Source: Bacteroidales bacterium
Lineage (GTDB): Bacteria; Bacteroidota; Bacteroidia; Bacteroidales; GCA-2748055
Length of the DNA: 10,869 nt
Direction of reading: 5' to 3'
Assembly (NCBI GenBank): GCA_023135025.1
Contig: JAGLTY010000037.1
Span: forward strand, 1 to 10,869
Part shown: positions 8,060-10,869 of the stretch, in pieces
How the letters are laid out: each line of letters starts with the position of its first letter
Position numbering within the stretch: position 1 is the stretch's first letter
Program-made: the position numbers and the translations under genes
The notes under the pieces: generated by a model
What the model was told of the DNA's origin: nothing
The model's database searches: none
Seen by the model: the letters and a program-made list of their open reading frames with translations, nothing else

Positions 8060-8836
8060 TCAATTATTTGTTTTCATCCTGCCTGCTGTGGCAATGTACC
8101 TTTTCCGGCTCCATATGAACTTAAATTTCAGGGCTTCCCTTTTACAAACATCCACGCACCGGCCACACTGGATGCATTCAGAGTTGGTAACCAGTCCATG
8201 TTTTCGATTCACATAATCGGTGATGGCGATATTGACCAGGCAGACCTGTTCACACTGTTTACAGAGGTTACAGCTCTCAGTATCAATGACAGGGATCAGT
8301 CTCGACCACGTGGAGCCAATGGCTGAAAGGGAACCCATGACGCAGAGATTTTTACATGCCCAGCGCTTCTCCAGCAAAACACCCATCAAAAGTGCCCCCA
8401 GGGTATCGTATAGCCAGATATGTTGGTAGTGGGTGTTCAGTTCAGTGCTGAAGAAGGTGGGTGCGAAGCGAAAGCCCACAATTTCACCTGCACGTAACCT
8501 CAGGAAAAAGAAGGTGAGTGAGGAGACAAAAAAACCGATGGGCATAATAAACCTGAGCCAGAGTATAGGTTTCTTCTTTTTCAGTTTTATCAAAGAATAT
8601 CCAAATGGCAGGTCCTGGGTGGTTCCAACAAAGCAGAACCATCCACAACCGATCCGTCCGAAAAGTGGAGAGATCAGCAGGAAGAAGAACCAGATCAGGA
8701 CAACAAAGCTGATCACACCCCAGTAGATGGAGTGCCATATGAATCCGAAATTAAAGAGCCTGAAGAAAGCGGGAGTAAGCAATAAAAAGAGGATCCTGCT
8801 GACCGTATTCCAGAATGAGAGCTTATTCAGTTTCAA
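8060..8836 (-). CDS. NapH/CcoG-like polytopic 4Fe-4S membrane protein
   Basis: Protein of 258 residues with about four membrane segments (roughly 12-29, 37-57, 91-112, 141-157) and a cytoplasmic-type double ferredoxin domain. Two CxxxC motifs characteristic of the NapH/NosR/CcoG family follow membrane segments: CGWFC (64-68) and CKNLC (161-165). Two 4Fe-4S motifs follow: CNLCKQCEQVC (189-199) and CIQCGRCVDVC (221-231). Family members pass electrons across the membrane to periplasmic reductases or handle metal maturation; the partner here is unknown. The start is TTG at 8834-8836. It is the only possible start in this frame before a stop upstream, and it overlaps the ACT gene's TGA in a TTGA junction, which implies translational coupling. 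The tail (238-258) is basic. No nap, nos or cco genes are nearby, so the name is by fold only. Confidence 0.85.
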   Translation of the reverse strand: MKLNKLSFWNTVSRILFLLLTPAFFRLFNFGFIWHSIYWGVISFVVLIWFFFLLISPLFGRIGCGWFCFVGTTQDLPFGYSLIKLKKKKPILWLRFIMPIGFFVSSLTFFFLRLRAGEIVGFRFAPTFFSTELNTHYQHIWLYDTLGALLMGVLLEKRWACKNLCVMGSLSAIGSTWSRLIPVIDTESCNLCKQCEQVCLVNIAITDYVNRKHGLVTNSECIQCGRCVDVCKREALKFKFIWSRKRYIATAGRMKTNN

Positions 8837-9231
8837 TTTTGCAGCCGGTTTTCAATGATACATGTATGCTCGAGAATTCCTATGGCCCGATCCAACTGCT
8901 CTCCTTTCAGAAGCAGATAGTCTGTATCATAGGTCGATATTGCAAAGATCGGTATTCCGGCATCTGAAAGGGGTGTAACAAGGGTTGCCAGGATTCCTGT
9001 CAGGGAGAATTCAAACGGCCCTTTTATCTTGATCATACGCCAGTTGCGTTCAGCTTCCACATTTCCGGGTAGACGATCTTCACAACATACGATGGAAAGT
9101 TCATCGGAGGTTCTGGTTACAGATGAAAAACTATTTTCACCGATCCAATTGGGTAAAGGTGCATCCGGTGGAAACCGGCATATGGCCAGTTCCAGCTCCG
9201 AAATTTGTAATGTGAGCTTATGATTCAGCAT
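8833..9231 (-). CDS. ACT-domain protein (CASTOR/ACT_7-like)
   Basis: Small cytosolic protein of 132 residues made of two ACT-like halves, about 5-60 and 65-128. Motifs typical of this stand-alone family are clear: RFPPDAPLPNW (19-29), SVTRTSDELSIVC (37-49), NWRMIKIKGPFEFSLTGIL (63-81) and IFAISTYDTDYLLLK (95-109). ACT folds bind amino acids or related small ligands and regulate partners; the ligand and partner here are unknown. I prefer the ATG at 9229-9231. The GTG at 9264 would add 11 residues (MTFFCVNLFPA) beyond the usual family start and would nearly touch the upstream gene. The gene is 42 bases after the abgT stop and its TGA overlaps the next gene's TTG, so it belongs to the same transcription unit and may sense something relevant to its transporter neighbours. 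Confidence 0.85.
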   Translation of the reverse strand: MLNHKLTLQISELELAICRFPPDAPLPNWIGENSFSSVTRTSDELSIVCCEDRLPGNVEAERNWRMIKIKGPFEFSLTGILATLVTPLSDAGIPIFAISTYDTDYLLLKGEQLDRAIGILEHTCIIENRLQN

Positions 9232-9273
9232 CGCTGGAAATAAATTTACACAAAAAAAAGTCACTTTTTGCCT

Positions 9274-10809
9274 TTATCCAGGGAGTATATAATGAATGGT
9301 TGAATTGGGCCCCAGCGGGATATCAAATAACAACCATAGCACCAGAAGTATAATCCAGACAACAAGGAATGCCACCGAGTAGGGCACCATGGTCGCAATA
9401 ATGGTTCCAATACCCGCTTTAGGCTCATATTTCTGGATAAAGGCGATGATCAGCGCGAAGAAACTCATCATGGGTGAAATTACATTGGTAACGCTGTCGC
9501 CAATGCGATAAACAACCTGCGAAAGCTCAGGGGAGTAACCCATAATCATAAACATGGGAATAAAGATGGGAGCCAGGATGGCCCATTTGGCAGAGGCGCT
9601 TCCCATAAGCATATTGATGCTTGCCGAAAGCAGGATAAAAAGGATCATCAAGGGAATCAGGCCTATTTCCGTTGCCATCAGCATGTTGGCCCCCTTTACC
9701 GCCAGTATAATTCCAAGGTTGCTCCATTTAAAATAGGCAACGAACTGTGCAGCAAAAAAGACCAGTACCAGGTATAAGGTGAGTGTCTTCATGGAGGCAC
9801 CCATACCGTTTATCACATCGCTGTCGTTTTTAAATGTACCTGTTGTAAAGCCATAAACCAGTCCCATGGCCCCTGCGGTGATAAAGAGCATGGCCACCAC
9901 GCCTTTGATCAGAGGTGAATTGAGTAGTCCGCCATCCGCTCCACGAAAGAATCCGGTTTCCGGAATAAGCCCGACCATGGTAATTCCCATAATAACTAAC
10001 AGGGTGATCATAGCTGCCAGCAGCCCCTTTCTTTCAATGCGTGAGAGCTTTTCAAAAGATTGATCCTGTGCTTCCACAACACCTTTGTATGTTCCCAGCC
10101 TGGGTTCAATGATCCTTTCAGAGATAAAGGTGCCTGTAAATGCAATTACTAAGGTGGAAGCCACCATAAAATAGTAATTGGCTGTGGGATTTACATCGTA
10201 GGACGGATCGAGGATCTGAGCAGCTTCTGTGGAGAGACCGGCCAGCAATGGGTCCACTGTTCCAAGTACCAAATTGGCACTGAATCCTCCGGATACACCC
10301 GCAAATGCGGCAGCCATTCCTGCAACTGGATGCCTTCCTACAGCCAGGAAAATTACGCCTGCAAGCGGAATTAGTAAAACATATCCCACATCGGATGCCA
10401 CGTTTGAGAGAATCCCGGAAAAGACAATAACAAATGTGAGAATTTTGCCAGGAGCATTCAGCACAAGAAGACGAATGACGGCATGGATCAGTCCGCTCTG
10501 CTCTGCAATACCAATGCCTAGCATGGCCACAAGGACAATGCCCAGGGGGGCAAAACCAGTGAAATTATCGACCATCTCCAGCAGAATTCGATGAATCCCA
10601 TCGTGTGATAGAAGATTGACCGTCCTGACCACTTCACCTGTAGCCGGGTGAATGACCTCCCACTTTAGCAGGTGCCCAAGTCCGGAAAGCAGAAGTGCAG
10701 CCAGTGCAAAGAGGGCAAAAAGTGTTGCGGGGTGGGGAAGCGCATTGCCAGCCCTTTCGGTCCAGTTAAGCATGCGCTGCAAAAGGCCTTTCCTTTCTGA
10801 TTTACCCAT
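9274..10809 (-). CDS. abgT: AbgT-family transporter (p-aminobenzoyl-glutamate / sulfonamide type)
   Basis: Inner-membrane transporter of 511 residues, the normal size for the AbgT family. E. coli AbgT takes up p-aminobenzoyl-glutamate, while the structurally solved members MtrF and YdaH were shown to export p-aminobenzoate and sulfonamides; direction and substrate here cannot be read from sequence. Landmarks: NWTERAGNALPHPATLF (15-31), SNVASDVGYVLLIPLAG (135-151), GGFSANLVLGTVDPLLAG (174-191) with Asp186, QFVAYFKWSNLG (355-366), SASINMLMGSASAKWAILAP (395-414) with Ser406 and Trp409, and RIGDSVTNVISPM (435-447) with Arg435, Asp438 and Pro446. These match the functional MtrF positions by spacing. 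The ATG at 10807-10809 gives the standard family N-terminus. It is the first gene of the four-gene run visible here; 60 bases upstream remain in the window and show no convincing promoter. The gene symbol names the family only. Confidence 0.92.
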   Translation of the reverse strand: MGKSERKGLLQRMLNWTERAGNALPHPATLFALFALAALLLSGLGHLLKWEVIHPATGEVVRTVNLLSHDGIHRILLEMVDNFTGFAPLGIVLVAMLGIGIAEQSGLIHAVIRLLVLNAPGKILTFVIVFSGILSNVASDVGYVLLIPLAGVIFLAVGRHPVAGMAAAFAGVSGGFSANLVLGTVDPLLAGLSTEAAQILDPSYDVNPTANYYFMVASTLVIAFTGTFISERIIEPRLGTYKGVVEAQDQSFEKLSRIERKGLLAAMITLLVIMGITMVGLIPETGFFRGADGGLLNSPLIKGVVAMLFITAGAMGLVYGFTTGTFKNDSDVINGMGASMKTLTLYLVLVFFAAQFVAYFKWSNLGIILAVKGANMLMATEIGLIPLMILFILLSASINMLMGSASAKWAILAPIFIPMFMIMGYSPELSQVVYRIGDSVTNVISPMMSFFALIIAFIQKYEPKAGIGTIIATMVPYSVAFLVVWIILLVLWLLFDIPLGPNSTIHYILPG

Positions 10810-10869
10810 ATGGTTCCGGATATTTTTAATAGGGGATGAAAATAGGAAATCTTTTTATATCAGTCTCCA

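Noticed and set aside
9255..9269. Short palindrome AAAAAGT-C-ACTTTTT between abgT and the ACT gene
   Set aside because: The stem is almost entirely A-T with a one-base loop, so it is too weak for a terminator call; A/T tracts of this kind arise by chance.
10810..10869. Promoter for abgT
   Set aside because: The 60 bases upstream are A/T-rich, but the best match to TAnnTTTG is only 6 of 8 with no -33 partner at proper spacing.
1..10869. CRISPR arrays, tRNA or rRNA genes, insertion sequences, phage or toxin-antitoxin genes
   Set aside because: No regularly spaced repeats, cloverleaf-like sequence, transposase or integrase motifs were seen; nearly all of the window is explained by the listed genes.

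Overview
The window looks like a gene-dense piece of chromosome from a Bacteroidetes (Bacteroidota) bacterium, probably a Bacteroidales or Marinilabiliales-type anaerobe or marine/sediment organism. The pointers are a DUF3078-type outer-membrane protein behind ffh and folD, an LVIVD-repeat lipoprotein of the Bacteroidetes type, an outer-membrane beta-barrel with the small 'YLKSGSVIRGKI' N-terminal module, a NapH-like iron-sulfur membrane protein, and a promoter element of the TAnnTTTG type before ffh. The genus cannot be read from the sequence. No mobile element, CRISPR array, tRNA or rRNA was seen.

Layout. (1) Positions 2-325, plus strand: the C-terminal end of a TPR protein that enters from outside the window. 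(2) 326-4461, minus strand: ffh (signal recognition particle GTPase), folD (one-carbon folate enzyme) and a DUF3078 protein, closely packed in that transcriptional order. The DUF3078 stop abuts the TPR gene's stop inside one palindromic hexamer. (3) 4520-5791, minus strand: an LVIVD beta-propeller lipoprotein. It is divergent from (4) 5905-6672, plus strand: a small outer-membrane beta-barrel protein that ends in a clear rho-independent terminator. A perfect 8-bp inverted repeat lies in the divergent intergenic region. (5) 6751-10809, minus strand: a four-gene run, abgT-type transporter, ACT-domain protein, NapH-like 4Fe-4S membrane protein and nhaA, with a 4-nt overlap and a 7-nt gap in its last two junctions.

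How the genes fit together. The ffh-folD-DUF3078 group mixes housekeeping functions (protein targeting, one-carbon metabolism) with an envelope protein. The abgT-ACT-FeS-nhaA group combines two ion-coupled transporters, a small-ligand sensor fold and a membrane electron-transfer protein, which suggests a stress, ion or redox role, but no pathway can be named. I see ordinary, well-packed Bacteroidetes core genes rather than a clearly new system. The points most worth a second look are the NapH-like protein, in which all four Cys motifs lack the usual following proline, its company in the operon, and the inverted repeat between the divergent envelope genes.
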